Source: Microbacterium jejuense (GTDB lineage: Bacteria > Actinomycetota > Actinomycetes > Actinomycetales > Microbacteriaceae). From it: 64,000 nt of DNA. A program made the position numbers and the translations under genes. Positions 39,095 to 47,934 of the stretch are shown piece after piece (the stretch's first letter is position 1; every line of letters starts with the position of its first letter). The DNA is taken from positions 310,001-374,000 of the forward strand of contig NZ_JAEUAW010000001.1 of the NCBI RefSeq assembly GCF_019511665.1, given 5' to 3'. The notes under the pieces were generated by a model. That model did not search any database. It saw only the letters and a list, made by a program, of their open reading frames with translations, and was not told the origin of the DNA.

Positions 39095-40606
39095 ATGCCT
39101 TCCGCACGTCTCACCGTCGACCCACATTTCTCGATCGGCCCCATCCGGCGGCGACTCTTCGGGGGGTTCGTCGAGCACCTGGGCCGCCACGTCTATGACG
39201 GCATCTACGAGCCCGGGCATCCGACGGCCGACGACCGCGGCTTCCGCAATGACGTCGTCGACCTGGTCAAGGAGCTCGGTGTCTCGACGATCCGCTATCC
39301 CGGTGGCAACTTCGTCTCGGGGTTCCGCTGGGAAGACTCGGTCGGCCCGCGGGAGGAGCGCCCGCGCCGCCTCGACCTCGCGTGGCACTCCACCGAGACC
39401 AATGAGGTCGGGCTGCACGAGTTCTCGCACTGGCTCGACAAGGTCGGCAGCGATCTCATGATGGCCGTCAATCTCGGCACGCGCGGCACGCTCGAGGCGC
39501 TCGACCTTCTCGAGTACTCCAACATCCGCGGCGGAACCGCCCTCAGCGAGCAGCGTCGCGCGAACGGACGCGAGGAGCCGTTCGCCGTGGAGATGTGGTG
39601 CCTGGGCAACGAAATGGACGGACCGTGGCAGCTCGGTCACCGCTCGGCCGACGACTACGGCAAGATCGCGTCGCAGACGGCGAAGGCCATGCGTCAGATC
39701 GACCCGTCGCTCAAGCTCGTGGTGTGCGGATCCTCGTCGGCCCACATGCCGACCTTCGGCGAGTGGGAGCGCGTCGTGCTCGGACACACGTACGACGATG
39801 TCGACTACATCTCGTGCCACGCCTACTACGAGGAGCGTGGCGGTGACCTGGGCAGCTTCCTGGCGTCGGCGGTCGACATGGACGGGTTCATCGAGACCGT
39901 CGTCGCCACGGCAGACCATGTCGGTGCGGTGCGAGGCTCGTCGAAGAAGATCGACATCTCGTTCGACGAGTGGAACGTCTGGTACATCGATCGCTTCCAC
40001 GGCGTGGACAAGATCGAGGGAATCGACAATTGGCCCGTCGCCCCGCGCCTGCTCGAGGACGTGTACTCCGTCGCCGACGCGGTCGTGTTCGGGAATCTCA
40101 TGATCTCGCTCCTCAAGCACGCCGACCGCGTGACCAGTGCATCGCTCGCGCAGCTCGTCAACGTCATCGCGCCGATCATGACCGAACCCGGTGGGCCGGC
40201 GTGGCGGCAGACGACGTTCTTCCCCTTCGCGATCACGTCACGCCTCGCGCAGGGAGAGGCGCTGCAGCTCAAGCTCGACTCGCCGACATACGAGACGAAG
40301 GCCTACGGCGATGTGCCCCTCGTCGACGCCGTCGCGACGTTCGACCGCCAGACGGGGCGCGCGGCCGTGTTCCTCGTGAACCGCAGTCAGGACGAGGCCG
40401 TGACGATCACGGTCGACGTCGCGGCGCTCGGCGAGGTCTCCGTGCTGGAGAGCCACACCCTGTGGGATGACGACGTGTACGCGAAGAACACGCTCGAGGA
40501 CCGGGAGCGCGTCGCGCCCCGGCCGAACGACTCCGTCTCGGTCGACACGCGTGAGCTGACCGTGACGCTTCCCCGGGTGTCGTGGACGGCCATTGCGCTC
40601 GGCTGA
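39095..40606 (+). CDS. Alpha-L-arabinofuranosidase, GH51
   Basis: 503 residues. Acid/base Glu173 in WCLGNEMDGPWQ and nucleophile Glu292 in ISFDEWNVWY are the GH51 pair. The N-terminus RRLFGGFVEHLGRHVYDGIY and the motif STIRYPGGNFVSGFRWED are family blocks; a beta-sandwich follows the barrel. No signal peptide, so it removes arabinofuranosyl units from imported oligosaccharides in the cytoplasm. Its stop overlaps the GH43 start. Confidence 0.94.
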   Translation: MPSARLTVDPHFSIGPIRRRLFGGFVEHLGRHVYDGIYEPGHPTADDRGFRNDVVDLVKELGVSTIRYPGGNFVSGFRWEDSVGPREERPRRLDLAWHSTETNEVGLHEFSHWLDKVGSDLMMAVNLGTRGTLEALDLLEYSNIRGGTALSEQRRANGREEPFAVEMWCLGNEMDGPWQLGHRSADDYGKIASQTAKAMRQIDPSLKLVVCGSSSAHMPTFGEWERVVLGHTYDDVDYISCHAYYEERGGDLGSFLASAVDMDGFIETVVATADHVGAVRGSSKKIDISFDEWNVWYIDRFHGVDKIEGIDNWPVAPRLLEDVYSVADAVVFGNLMISLLKHADRVTSASLAQLVNVIAPIMTEPGGPAWRQTTFFPFAITSRLAQGEALQLKLDSPTYETKAYGDVPLVDAVATFDRQTGRAAVFLVNRSQDEAVTITVDVAALGEVSVLESHTLWDDDVYAKNTLEDRERVAPRPNDSVSVDTRELTVTLPRVSWTAIALG

Positions 40607-41637
40607 TGACACCTGATCGGGGGGTGTCGCGGGCTCGCCGCACGGCGCGGGCGCGCGGCATCCGTCGTCTGCTGTCGGCCGTCGTCTTCGCGCTCACGCT
40701 CGCCACCCCGCTCGTGGCGTGCGCGCCGACCGGCGCGTGGCAGCTCACGGGCGACCTCGCGACGCACGACCCCGCCCTCGCCAGGGACGGCGACAAGTGG
40801 TTCGTCTACTCGACGGGCAACGGCACGGTCGCCGAGGGAAACATCCAAGTGCGCTCGTCCACGGACGGACACACGTGGAGGTATGCCGGAGAGGTCTGGG
40901 ACGAGAAGCCGGCATGGCTGCGCGAGGAGGTGAAGGGCGTCGACAACCTGTGGGCGCCTGAGCTCGTCGAGCACGACGGCACGTGGTACCTCTACTACTC
41001 GGCCTCGACCTTCGGGAAGAACACCTCCGTCATCGCCCTGGCGACCAACACGACGCTCGACCCCGGTGACCCCGATTACGAATGGGTCGATCAAGGTGCG
41101 GTCATCGCGTCGACCACCGCCGACGACTTCAACGCCATCGACCCGGGCGTCGCGACGGACGATGCCGGTACGCCGTGGATGACGTTCGGCTCCTTCTGGA
41201 GCGGCATCCGCATGGTCGAGCTGGCGTGGCCGAGCGGGCTGCGCGTCGACGATGAGGAACCGCTGCGGATCGCCGACCGCCAGTCGCCACCCAACGCCGT
41301 GGAGGCGCCGTATCTCGTCGAGCACGACGGCGACTGGTTCCTCTTCGTGTCGTTCGACCTCTGCTGCCGCGGTGCGGACAGCACCTATCGCATCGCGGTC
41401 GGCCGGGCCGATGTTCCCACCGGGCCGTATCTCGACCGGGAGGGCGTGCCGCTCCTTGCAGGGGGTGGCTCGATCCTCCTCGAGGGCGACGGGTCGCGGG
41501 TGGGTCCGGGCGGCCAATCGGTCGCCGACGGCGTGCTGGCCTTCCACTGGTATGACGCCGACATGGGCGGCCAGTTCCGGCTCGGACTCGCGCCGCTCGA
41601 ATGGGATGCGGAGGGGTGGCCCGTCGCCTCCTGGTGA
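40606..41637 (+). CDS. GH43 arabinanase/arabinosidase, predicted lipoprotein
   Basis: 343 residues from the ATG overlapping the GH51 stop. A basic N-terminus, a hydrophobic helix and lipobox LVAC (Cys39) predict a surface lipoprotein. GH43 catalytic residues fit: base Asp55 in THDPALA, pKa modulator Asp179 in AIDPGVA, acid Glu233 in VEAPYLV. WAPELVEHDGTWYLYYS is typical of endo-arabinanases. It likely makes the oligosaccharides that the operon imports. Confidence 0.88.
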   Translation: MTPDRGVSRARRTARARGIRRLLSAVVFALTLATPLVACAPTGAWQLTGDLATHDPALARDGDKWFVYSTGNGTVAEGNIQVRSSTDGHTWRYAGEVWDEKPAWLREEVKGVDNLWAPELVEHDGTWYLYYSASTFGKNTSVIALATNTTLDPGDPDYEWVDQGAVIASTTADDFNAIDPGVATDDAGTPWMTFGSFWSGIRMVELAWPSGLRVDDEEPLRIADRQSPPNAVEAPYLVEHDGDWFLFVSFDLCCRGADSTYRIAVGRADVPTGPYLDREGVPLLAGGGSILLEGDGSRVGPGGQSVADGVLAFHWYDADMGGQFRLGLAPLEWDAEGWPVASW

Positions 41638-41668
41638 TCTCTGCGGACGGGCCCAGGGCCGATGCGGC

Positions 41669-42010
41669 TCAGGGCACGCTCTCGGTTCCCGCGGGCTCGG
41701 TGCCGATGCCCTGGTCGGCGGGCTCCGGCACGATGTGCAGGCCCTCCGGGGTGTTAGCGACCACCGCGAGGGCCTCGAGCCATGTGCGGTTCAGGGCCGG
41801 GCGGCGGCTGCCGGAGAACTCGAAGACGAGGGACGACCCGGGGTGCACCCAGATCGTGGTGCGGCCGTCGCCGGTGGACGGATCGTTGCGCCACGACAGC
41901 GGGAATGACTCGGAGCGCCGGAGCTTGTCGCTGATCACGACGACGAGGTGGGCGAGCGTGCGGTCGTCCACCTCGAGGCGGACGGAGCTTTCGTAGATCA
42001 ACCGACCCAT
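41669..42010 (-). CDS. DUF7882-like protein, paralogue 1
   Basis: 113 residues from the ATG at 42010 (GGAGG upstream). Pattern MGRLIYESSVRLEVDDRTLA followed by HLVVVISDKLRRSESFPLSW and TTIWVHPGSSLVFEF, shared with the protein at 42437-42751. Small proteins of this kind are common in Microbacteriaceae; function unknown. The C-terminus EPADQGIGTEPAGTESVP is probably disordered. Confidence 0.7.
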   Translation of the reverse strand: MGRLIYESSVRLEVDDRTLAHLVVVISDKLRRSESFPLSWRNDPSTGDGRTTIWVHPGSSLVFEFSGSRRPALNRTWLEALAVVANTPEGLHIVPEPADQGIGTEPAGTESVP

Positions 42011-42124
42011 CGAGGGTGCACCTCCACACGCGCTCGGTGACGGGCGGCCGGGCGCATCAACCAATGTACAGACAGACCTGCACATGGGCTGTCAAGGCCC
42101 TCGCCGTCGCCGGAGCGCGGTCCC

Positions 42125-42130
42125 TAGCGT
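42125..42130 (+). promoter_or_regulatory. -10 element TAGCGT upstream of the 42180 gene
   Basis: TAGCGT gives a predicted start near 42137 and about 43 bases of leader to the ATG at 42180. Confidence 0.4.
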
Positions 42131-42179
42131 GGTGTCGCGGGGGAGATCCGACGACATCGACGAGCATCGTGGGGACGAC

Positions 42180-42401
42180 ATGAGCGATCTCGACAACCAG
42201 GGCTCGCTGCCCTCGTACGTGGAGCGCGACGCAGGTCGCTCGCCACGGGCGAAGGACGTCCCGGCCGAGCCGGAGGACGAGGAGCGGACAGAGGCCGACG
42301 AAGAGGCGCGCGGTCACCGACGCGAGGACGAGCCGGCCGCCGCGACGCCGTTCGAACCCTCGGCCGACGACGCGGACGGCGACGCGCTGCAGAAGCCATG
42401 A
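42180..42401 (+). CDS. Small acidic, probably disordered protein
   Basis: 73 residues, rich in Asp, Glu, Ala and Pro (EPEDEERTEADEEARG). GGGGAC just before the ATG is a weak ribosome site. No family recognised. It lies between two divergent DUF7882-like genes and may be real because its codon pattern matches its neighbours. Confidence 0.5.
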   Translation: MSDLDNQGSLPSYVERDAGRSPRAKDVPAEPEDEERTEADEEARGHRREDEPAAATPFEPSADDADGDALQKP

Positions 42402-42423
42402 CCGCGCAGCAGCGGGGAGGGGG

Positions 42424-42429
42424 TAGCGT
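42424..42429 (+). promoter_or_regulatory. -10 element TAGCGT of DUF7882-like paralogue 2
   Basis: TAGCGT ends seven bases before the ATG at 42437; predicted leaderless start. Confidence 0.5.
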
Positions 42430-42436
42430 CCCTCGT

Positions 42437-42751
42437 ATGGGAACGCTGTACTACGGAGCGCAGGACATGCCGATCCGCATCGAGGATCGCGCGCTGGCCC
42501 ACCTCAAGGTGGTGATCGCGACCAAGCTCCGCAGGAACGAGAGCTTCACCCTCTCTTGGCGACACGGCGAAGACGAGCCGGGCGGTCGCTCGACCATCTG
42601 GCTGCATCCGTCGATCCCGCTCATGTTCGTGTTCGACGATGCGGAGCCTCCCGAGCTCAGCCGCGCCTACATCGAGAAGCTCGCGCACTCGGCCAACACG
42701 TCGGGCGGCATCCTCCTCGTCGACGAGGTGCTCCCCGACGACGAGAGCTGA
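42437..42751 (+). CDS. DUF7882-like protein, paralogue 2
   Basis: 104 residues. MGTLYYGAQDMPIRIEDRAL then AHLKVVIATKLRRNESFTLS, STIWLHPSIPLMFVFD and AHSANTSGGILLVDE align end to end with the protein at 41669-42010. The shared strand pattern suggests a small beta-rich fold. Function unknown. It is convergent with the FHA gene (11-base gap). Confidence 0.75.
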   Translation: MGTLYYGAQDMPIRIEDRALAHLKVVIATKLRRNESFTLSWRHGEDEPGGRSTIWLHPSIPLMFVFDDAEPPELSRAYIEKLAHSANTSGGILLVDEVLPDDES

Positions 42752-42761
42752 GCGCGCAGCG

Positions 42762-43319
42762 TCAGGCCCGGTCGGGCTTGATGTCGCGCGCCTCCCCGGT
42801 GTCTCCCGGGCTCGGTGCGGACTCGGGCGCCTCGTCGGTGGGCACCGTGCCCTCGCCGCGCTCTGTGTAGTCGGGGCGTGGCGGCTGAACGGGCTGGTCT
42901 TCGAGCTCGCCGCCCTCGCGGCCGCCGAACGGACGGCCGTGATCGGCGTACTCGTCGCGCTCGAAGGTGAAGCGCCAGTCGCCGAAGCGGAACTGCGCGC
43001 CCGAGCGCAGCATGATCGCCTCGGCGCCGTCGAGCGACTTCTGCGGCTCCGGCGTGGTGTTCGTCTCGGCGTCACCGTAGGTCAGCAGCAGGAACTCATC
43101 GCGGTCGTCATGGCGGATCTCGGCGTGGACGGGCTGGGCGCCCGCGACGCGCAGGTCGGCGTCCCCTCCGGAGCCGATCGTGAAGCGTTCGCCATCCAGG
43201 GGGAACTCGAAGCGCTCGGCACCCGAGACGATGAGCCGTGGGTTGCCGGCGCCCCATTCGCTGTGAGTGGTGGTGGGGACGTAACCGCCCGTGTCGGCGG
43301 CATCCACTTCTTCGGACAT
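42762..43319 (-). CDS. FHA-domain protein
   Basis: 185 residues. The FHA-like core is RFTIGSGGDADLRVAGAQPV followed by HAEIRHDDRDEFLLLTYGDA and GAQFRFGDWRFTFERDEYAD; the usual Gly-Ser and Ser-x-x-His phosphothreonine pocket is degenerate (GS then PVHAEI). The C-terminus is a disordered Pro/Glu/Asp tail. AAGGAGGCG precedes the ATG. Possible phosphopeptide reader, but kinase partners are not adjacent. Confidence 0.72.
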   Translation of the reverse strand: MSEEVDAADTGGYVPTTTHSEWGAGNPRLIVSGAERFEFPLDGERFTIGSGGDADLRVAGAQPVHAEIRHDDRDEFLLLTYGDAETNTTPEPQKSLDGAEAIMLRSGAQFRFGDWRFTFERDEYADHGRPFGGREGGELEDQPVQPPRPDYTERGEGTVPTDEAPESAPSPGDTGEARDIKPDRA

Positions 43320-43401
43320 GGCGTTCGCCTCCTTCGTCTGCCCCCACGCTACGGCGCGAGCAGCGAGGCGGCGCGGGGCTTGAAGTGTCGGGCGAGCGGT
43401 G

Positions 43402-43803
43402 CTATCTCGCCGCGACGGGCTTCTGTCGCAGCACCATGACCGTGGTCACCGCGAGCAGCACGATGCCGATCGACTCGACGATCACGGTCTCGGGCACGAG
43501 CATGAAGTCCCACGTCTCGGTGATGCCGAACAGTCCCACCGTGAGCGCGAGGATCAGGGCGCCCAGGGTCGCGATCAGGAACAGCAGGCTCAGCACGGTC
43601 GCCACCTGCAGCAGGCGCCCCCGCAGGAACAGCAGGCCGAGCGCCAGCACGAGCGCCCCGACGGCATTGAGCACGAACATCACGCCGAGGATGCCGCCGA
43701 CACCGTTGAACACGAGATACAGATGGATGCCGCCTGCCGCGAGGAGTGCGAGCGCACTGAGGATCAGCATGACCCTGAGCGCCGTGGTGGTCTGGGGCGC
43801 CAT
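43402..43803 (-). CDS. Hypothetical four-helix membrane protein
   Basis: 133 residues with four hydrophobic segments (10-28, 34-58, 65-88, 100-123). No family recognised. Its start lies only four bases beyond the stop of the CDP-alcohol phosphatidyltransferase gene, so the two are one operon on the minus strand. Confidence 0.75.
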   Translation of the reverse strand: MAPQTTTALRVMLILSALALLAAGGIHLYLVFNGVGGILGVMFVLNAVGALVLALGLLFLRGRLLQVATVLSLLFLIATLGALILALTVGLFGITETWDFMLVPETVIVESIGIVLLAVTTVMVLRQKPVAAR

Positions 43804-43807
43804 CGTC

Positions 43808-44596
43808 CTACCTGCTTTCGTCTCGAGCCCGGCCGGGATCGTGTGCCGGAGCGTTCTCGGGTGACACGAGACGCGGGCCCGTACGGTTCATCCGGACGAG
43901 CCAGAGGACATCGCGGCCGAACGACTCGACGAGCAGCGCGAGGGCGGTCCCCACGAGGACGGTGTTGGCGACCGCGGGCAGCAGCTGCGAGGCGACCACG
44001 GCGAGAGCGATGCCGCAGGCCGCCGTCACGACCTTGCGCCAGTACCGGTACGGCAGCGGGCGGGCGAAGAACGGCAGCACCCACGCGGCGGCGACGAACG
44101 CGTACCGCATGAGCCCGATCGACAGCACCCACCAGCCCAGGAACCTCGCGTCGTAGATGCTGAGCACGAGCAGCAGGAACGCGTCGACCTCCATGTCGAA
44201 GCGCCCGCCGAGCTCGCTCACGCTCGCCGTGCGCCGGGCGACGTATCCGTCGACGCCGTCCAGAGCCAGCGCGAAGGCCGCGATCGTCACCAGCAGAGCG
44301 GTGCTGCCTCCGCCGCCGAACGCCGCGACGACGAGGGCCGTCACGACTCCGACCAGCGCCGAGCGCGTGGCGGTGACGGCGTTGGCGGCGCCGAACCGCA
44401 CCGTGCCGCGCCGGCGCAGCCCGAGCGACAGGAGCGTCGTCGAGACGACGAGGTAGGCGACGCCGCCGGCCCACGCGAGGGGCGTCAGCGGCGCGACGAG
44501 TCCGACGACGACGAGCATCGCGAAGCCCGCGGCCGCCCACCACCACGGGCGCGACCAGGCGGCCGGCGGCTGTGGGAACGGCTGAACTTTCGGCAT
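43808..44596 (-). CDS. CDP-alcohol phosphatidyltransferase family protein
   Basis: 262 residues, about seven hydrophobic segments. The signature DGxDGxxAR...GxxxD...D is present as ALDGVDGYVARRTASVSELG followed by GRFDMEVDAF. The family joins a CDP-linked lipid or alcohol to a second alcohol in the membrane. It is divergent from, and shares a short intergenic region with, the MDR-PTPS-glycosyltransferase operon, with which it probably works. Confidence 0.87.
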   Translation of the reverse strand: MPKVQPFPQPPAAWSRPWWWAAAGFAMLVVVGLVAPLTPLAWAGGVAYLVVSTTLLSLGLRRRGTVRFGAANAVTATRSALVGVVTALVVAAFGGGGSTALLVTIAAFALALDGVDGYVARRTASVSELGGRFDMEVDAFLLLVLSIYDARFLGWWVLSIGLMRYAFVAAAWVLPFFARPLPYRYWRKVVTAACGIALAVVASQLLPAVANTVLVGTALALLVESFGRDVLWLVRMNRTGPRLVSPENAPAHDPGRARDESR

Positions 44597-44658
44597 GGGC
44601 GCTCCGTGTTCCCTTCATGGTCGTCACGAATGACACGACACGGAAGCCCTTTTCGGTT

Positions 44659-44664
44659 CATGCT
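44659..44664 (+). promoter_or_regulatory. Possible -10 element CATGCT of the cluster operon
   Basis: CATGCT ends six bases before GTG 44671. Weaker than the TAGnnT boxes elsewhere but with the same leaderless spacing. Confidence 0.35.
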
Positions 44665-44670
44665 GGAGGG

Positions 44671-45663
44671 GTGGATGCCGCAACGGCGTGGTGGACCGTC
44701 GGCCCGGGCTGGGGTGAGTTCCGGTCCGAGCCGCTGCCGAACCCTGGTGAGGGGGAGGCGCGGGTGCGCACGCTGTGGACCGGGATCAGCCGGGGAACGG
44801 AGTCGCACATCGCCCGGGGATCGGTGCCGGCTTCGGAGCGCGAGCGCATGCGGGCGCCCTTCCAAGGCGGCGACTTCCCGTTCCCCGTGAAGTACGGGTA
44901 CCTCAACGTGGGGATCGTCGAGGAGGGGCCGCCCGCGCTGCGGGATCGCACGGTGTTCTCGCTGTTCCCGCACCAGTCCGGTTTCGTCGCCCCGGTCGAC
45001 GCGCTCGTGCCCGTCCCGGAGGCGGTGCCCGCTCGTCGCGCCGCACTCGCGGGGGCGGTCGAGACCGCCGTCAACGTGCTGTGGGATGCCGCACCGGCCG
45101 TCGGAGACCGGGTCGTGGTCGTCGGTGCCGGGATGATCGGCTGCGCCGTCGCGCGTCTGGCCGCCGGCATCCCGGGATCCGACGTCGTGGTCGTCGACGT
45201 GGATGCGTCGAAGCGGGCTGTGGTGGAGGGCCTCGGCGCGCGGTTCGCGCTCGCCCCGGGCGGGGTGTCGGCCGTCGACGTGCCCGTGGCGGACGTCGTG
45301 ATCGAGGCGAGCGGCCACGGCGCGGGGCTGCAGCTCGCTCTGCATCTCGCGCCGACCGACGGCGAGGTCGTGGTGGCGAGCTGGTACGGAGGCCGCACCG
45401 TGCCGCTGGAGCTCGGCGGGGACTTCCACTCGCGCCGGCTGACCATCCGGTCGAGCCAGGTGGGGGCCGTGGCGACGAACCGGCGCTCGCGCCGCACGAC
45501 CCGCGAGCGGCTGGCGCTGGCGCTGGAGCTGCTCGTGGACCCGGCGTTCGACCTGCTGCTGGGGGCGACGTCGTCGTGGCGGCGGCTGCCTGAAATCACG
45601 GCTGCGCTCGCCGACGGCACCGCGGGCGAGCTGTGCGAGACGATCGACTGGAGCACGACATGA
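44671..45663 (+). CDS. MDR-superfamily dehydrogenase lacking zinc ligands
   Basis: 330 residues from GTG 44671; ATG 44617 in the same frame is an alternative but has no ribosome site and adds an unconserved tail. The Rossmann loop is [20 protein letters not shown]. Where zinc alcohol dehydrogenases have CGSD and GHE, this protein has [10 protein letters not shown] and [13 protein letters not shown], so the catalytic zinc site is missing; it is closer to quinone-reductase-like or zinc-less MDR enzymes. First gene of the cluster, coupled by ATGA to the PTPS homologue. Confidence 0.82.
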   Translation: MDAATAWWTVGPGWGEFRSEPLPNPGEGEARVRTLWTGISRGTESHIARGSVPASERERMRAPFQGGDFPFPVKYGYLNVGIVEEGPPALRDRTVFSLFPHQSGFVAPVDALVPVPEAVPARRAALAGAVETAVNVLWDAAPAVGDRVVVVGAGMIGCAVARLAAGIPGSDVVVVDVDASKRAVVEGLGARFALAPGGVSAVDVPVADVVIEASGHGAGLQLALHLAPTDGEVVVASWYGGRTVPLELGGDFHSRRLTIRSSQVGAVATNRRSRRTTRERLALALELLVDPAFDLLLGATSSWRRLPEITAALADGTAGELCETIDWSTT

Positions 45664-46055
45664 CGTTCACCCTCACCGTGCGCGACCACCTGATGATCGC
45701 CCACAGTCTGCGCGGCGAGGTCTTCGGTCCCGCGCAGCGCCTGCACGGCGCGACGTATGTCGTCGACGCCGCCTTCCGCGCCGACCGTCTCGACGAGCAC
45801 GGTGTCGTCGTCGACATCGGGAAGGCGTCCGACGAGGTGCGGGCGATCGTCGCCGCCCTGTCGTATCGCAACCTCGACGATGAGCCCGACCTGGCGGACG
45901 TCAACACGACGACGGAGCGGCTGTGCCAGGTCATCGGCGATCGCCTGGCCGCGCGCGTGCGTGACGGCGCCTTCGGCGACGCGCGGCTGACGGGCCTTGC
46001 GATCACGCTGCACGAGTCGCACATCGCGTGGGCGTCGTACGAGGTGCGGCTGTGA
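45660..46055 (+). CDS. 6-pyruvoyl-tetrahydropterin synthase (PTPS/QueD) homologue without catalytic residues
   Basis: 131 residues, T-fold family. [19 protein letters not shown] and [16 protein letters not shown] align with QueD, as does [15 protein letters not shown] at the end. The active site is altered: the zinc motif HGH is HGA, the Cys before RLHG is Ala, and the LDHxxLN Asp-His pair is Ser-Tyr in LSYRNLD; the pterin-anchoring Glu (LHES) is kept. It should bind a pterin-like ring but not do the PTPS reaction. ATGA and GTGA overlaps couple it to both neighbours. Known family members in Streptomyces share these changes, as I recall. Confidence 0.85.
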   Translation: MTFTLTVRDHLMIAHSLRGEVFGPAQRLHGATYVVDAAFRADRLDEHGVVVDIGKASDEVRAIVAALSYRNLDDEPDLADVNTTTERLCQVIGDRLAARVRDGAFGDARLTGLAITLHESHIAWASYEVRL

Positions 46056-47122
46056 CGGCGCCGTCGACGGCGCAGCGCCCGGGCGGCCGGGCGCGCACGG
46101 GGCAGCGCGCCGTGACGTTCCTCGTGCCCGACGGCGTCGACGACCCGGCCCGCGTCAGCGGCGGCAACGTCTACGACCTGCAGGTGCGCGACCGCCTCGA
46201 CGCCCACGGGTGGTCGGCGACGACCGTGGCGGTGAAGGATGCCGGCGGTGTGGCATCCCTCGTCCGGCAGCTGCCCGACGACACGGTCCTGCTCGTCGAC
46301 GGACTGGTCGCGGCCTGGGTTCCGGAGGAGCTCGCGGCGGCGGCCGGACGCCTGCGGCTCGTCGTGCTGGCGCACATGGTGGTGGCCGCATTCGCCGACG
46401 CGACGCCTGCGGAGGTCGACGCGGAACGCCGGGCGCTGGCCGCAGCGCACCGCGTCGTGGTGCCGAGCGCGTGGACGGCGAGCGAGTTCGTGCGCCGTGG
46501 ACTCGTGGATGCCGGTCGCCTGAGCGTCGCCGCGCCCGGGGTGGCGGCATCCCTTCTCGATCCGGTGGTGGCGCACTCGGCGGACGCCGACGGGCACCTG
46601 CTGTGCGTCGGCGTCGTGGCGCCGCACAAGGGGCACGACGTGCTGCTCGCGGCGCTCGCCGCCCTGAGCGACCTGGAGTGGACGTGCGCGATCGTCGGGT
46701 CGACAGAGGTCGCGCCGGGGTTCGCGTCGACGGTGCGGCGCGCCGCCGCCGCCCTCGGGCGCCGCGTGAGGCTCACGGGGGTGCTCGGACGCGAAGCGCT
46801 CGCCGAGGAGTACGAACGCGCCGGACTGCTCGTGGCCCCCTCGCGGGTCGAGAGCGCGGGCATGGCCATCGGCGAGGCGCGAGCACGCGGCATCCCCGTC
46901 GTCGCGGCCGACACCGGGGGCATCCCCGAGACCGTCGCCGGAGGGGGCGCGATCCTCGTGCCGGTCGAGGACGCGGCGGCGCTCGCCGAGGCACTGCGCG
47001 CGTGGCTGACCGACGCGGCGCTGCGGCGCCGCCTTCGCGGCGAGGCGCGAGCGGCGCGCGCGGCCCTCCCGTCGTGGGACGACACGGCAGCTGCCGTGGC
47101 TGGAGCTCTGGAGTCGGCATGA
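46052..47122 (+). CDS. Glycosyltransferase family 4 protein
   Basis: 356 residues, GTG start overlapping the previous stop. GT-B fold: the C-terminal donor-binding half shows [40 protein letters not shown] and [20 protein letters not shown] (the ESxG..E nucleotide-sugar motif). Retaining transferase using an NDP-sugar. In this operon it probably glycosylates the pterin- or pyrimidine-like product or a lipid carrying it. Confidence 0.87.
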   Translation: MTAPSTAQRPGGRARTGQRAVTFLVPDGVDDPARVSGGNVYDLQVRDRLDAHGWSATTVAVKDAGGVASLVRQLPDDTVLLVDGLVAAWVPEELAAAAGRLRLVVLAHMVVAAFADATPAEVDAERRALAAAHRVVVPSAWTASEFVRRGLVDAGRLSVAAPGVAASLLDPVVAHSADADGHLLCVGVVAPHKGHDVLLAALAALSDLEWTCAIVGSTEVAPGFASTVRRAAAALGRRVRLTGVLGREALAEEYERAGLLVAPSRVESAGMAIGEARARGIPVVAADTGGIPETVAGGGAILVPVEDAAALAEALRAWLTDAALRRRLRGEARAARAALPSWDDTAAAVAGALESA

Positions 47123-47934
47123 GCGTGATCTCGACGGCGACCCCGACGTGGCTCGCGTTGCGCGCCGGAGCCGACGATGCCGCCCGCTCGGTCGAGCTGG
47201 CGGCGGCGTTCGCGGCGCTGATGCCGCCAGGACCCGTCGAGCTGCACGACCTGGGGGCGGGCACCGGCGGCATGACGCGGTGGCTCGCGCCGCGGCTCGG
47301 CGGACCGCAGTCGTGGGTGCTGCACGATGGGGACGCGATCATCCTGGACCAGCTCGAGCTGCGGTCGGCCGTCGACGATGCCGGTCGACCGCTCGCTGTG
47401 CGCACGGTGGTCGGGCACCTCGACGCGCTGCCGCCCGAGGCGTTCCGCGGTGCGGCCGGCGTGACGGCATCCGCCCTGCTCGACGTGGTCACGCGCGACG
47501 AGGCCGCCCGCATCGTCGCGGCGTGCGTGCACGCGGGCGCGCCCGCGCTGTTCGCGCTGTCGGTCACCGGCGAGGTCGCGCTCGACCCTCCGGACGCCGC
47601 CGATGGCGTGATCGCCCGCGCGTTCAACGAGCACCAGCGCCGCGACGCCGACGGCCGGCGGATGCTGGGGCCGGACGCCGTCGCGGTGCTCACGGGGCTG
47701 TTCGCCGAGGCCGGCTGGCACGTGCGCCGCGAGGCCAGCGCGTGGCAGCTGGCCGCCGCCGACGCAGAGCTGATCGAGGAGTGGCTCGACGGATGGGTGG
47801 GCGCGGCCGTGGCGCAGCAGCCTGAGCTGGGCGTCGAGGCGTCCGGCTACCTCGACCGCCGACGCGCACAGCTGGCTGACGGCACGCTGCGCGTCGTCGT
47901 CCACCACGAGGATGCGCTGGCATGGCCGCGCTGA
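47119..47934 (+). CDS. Class I SAM-dependent methyltransferase
   Basis: 271 residues, ATGA-coupled to the glycosyltransferase. The SAM-binding loop is VELHDLGAGTGGMTRWLAPR near residue 40; acidic VLHDGD and the motif IV region SALLDVVTRDEAARI follow. Family-typical length. The acceptor is unknown; operon context suggests the same product as its neighbours. The downstream gene starts 13 bases inside its end. Confidence 0.83.
   Translation: MSVISTATPTWLALRAGADDAARSVELAAAFAALMPPGPVELHDLGAGTGGMTRWLAPRLGGPQSWVLHDGDAIILDQLELRSAVDDAGRPLAVRTVVGHLDALPPEAFRGAAGVTASALLDVVTRDEAARIVAACVHAGAPALFALSVTGEVALDPPDAADGVIARAFNEHQRRDADGRRMLGPDAVAVLTGLFAEAGWHVRREASAWQLAAADAELIEEWLDGWVGAAVAQQPELGVEASGYLDRRRAQLADGTLRVVVHHEDALAWPR

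Noticed and set aside
41638..44670. Mobile element or genomic island
   Set aside because: No integrase, transposase or att-like direct repeat; codon use and palindromes match the rest of the window.
45660..46055. Annotation as functional QueD or PTPS
   Set aside because: Zinc ligand, catalytic Cys and the Asp-His pair are replaced, so the classical reactions are not supported.
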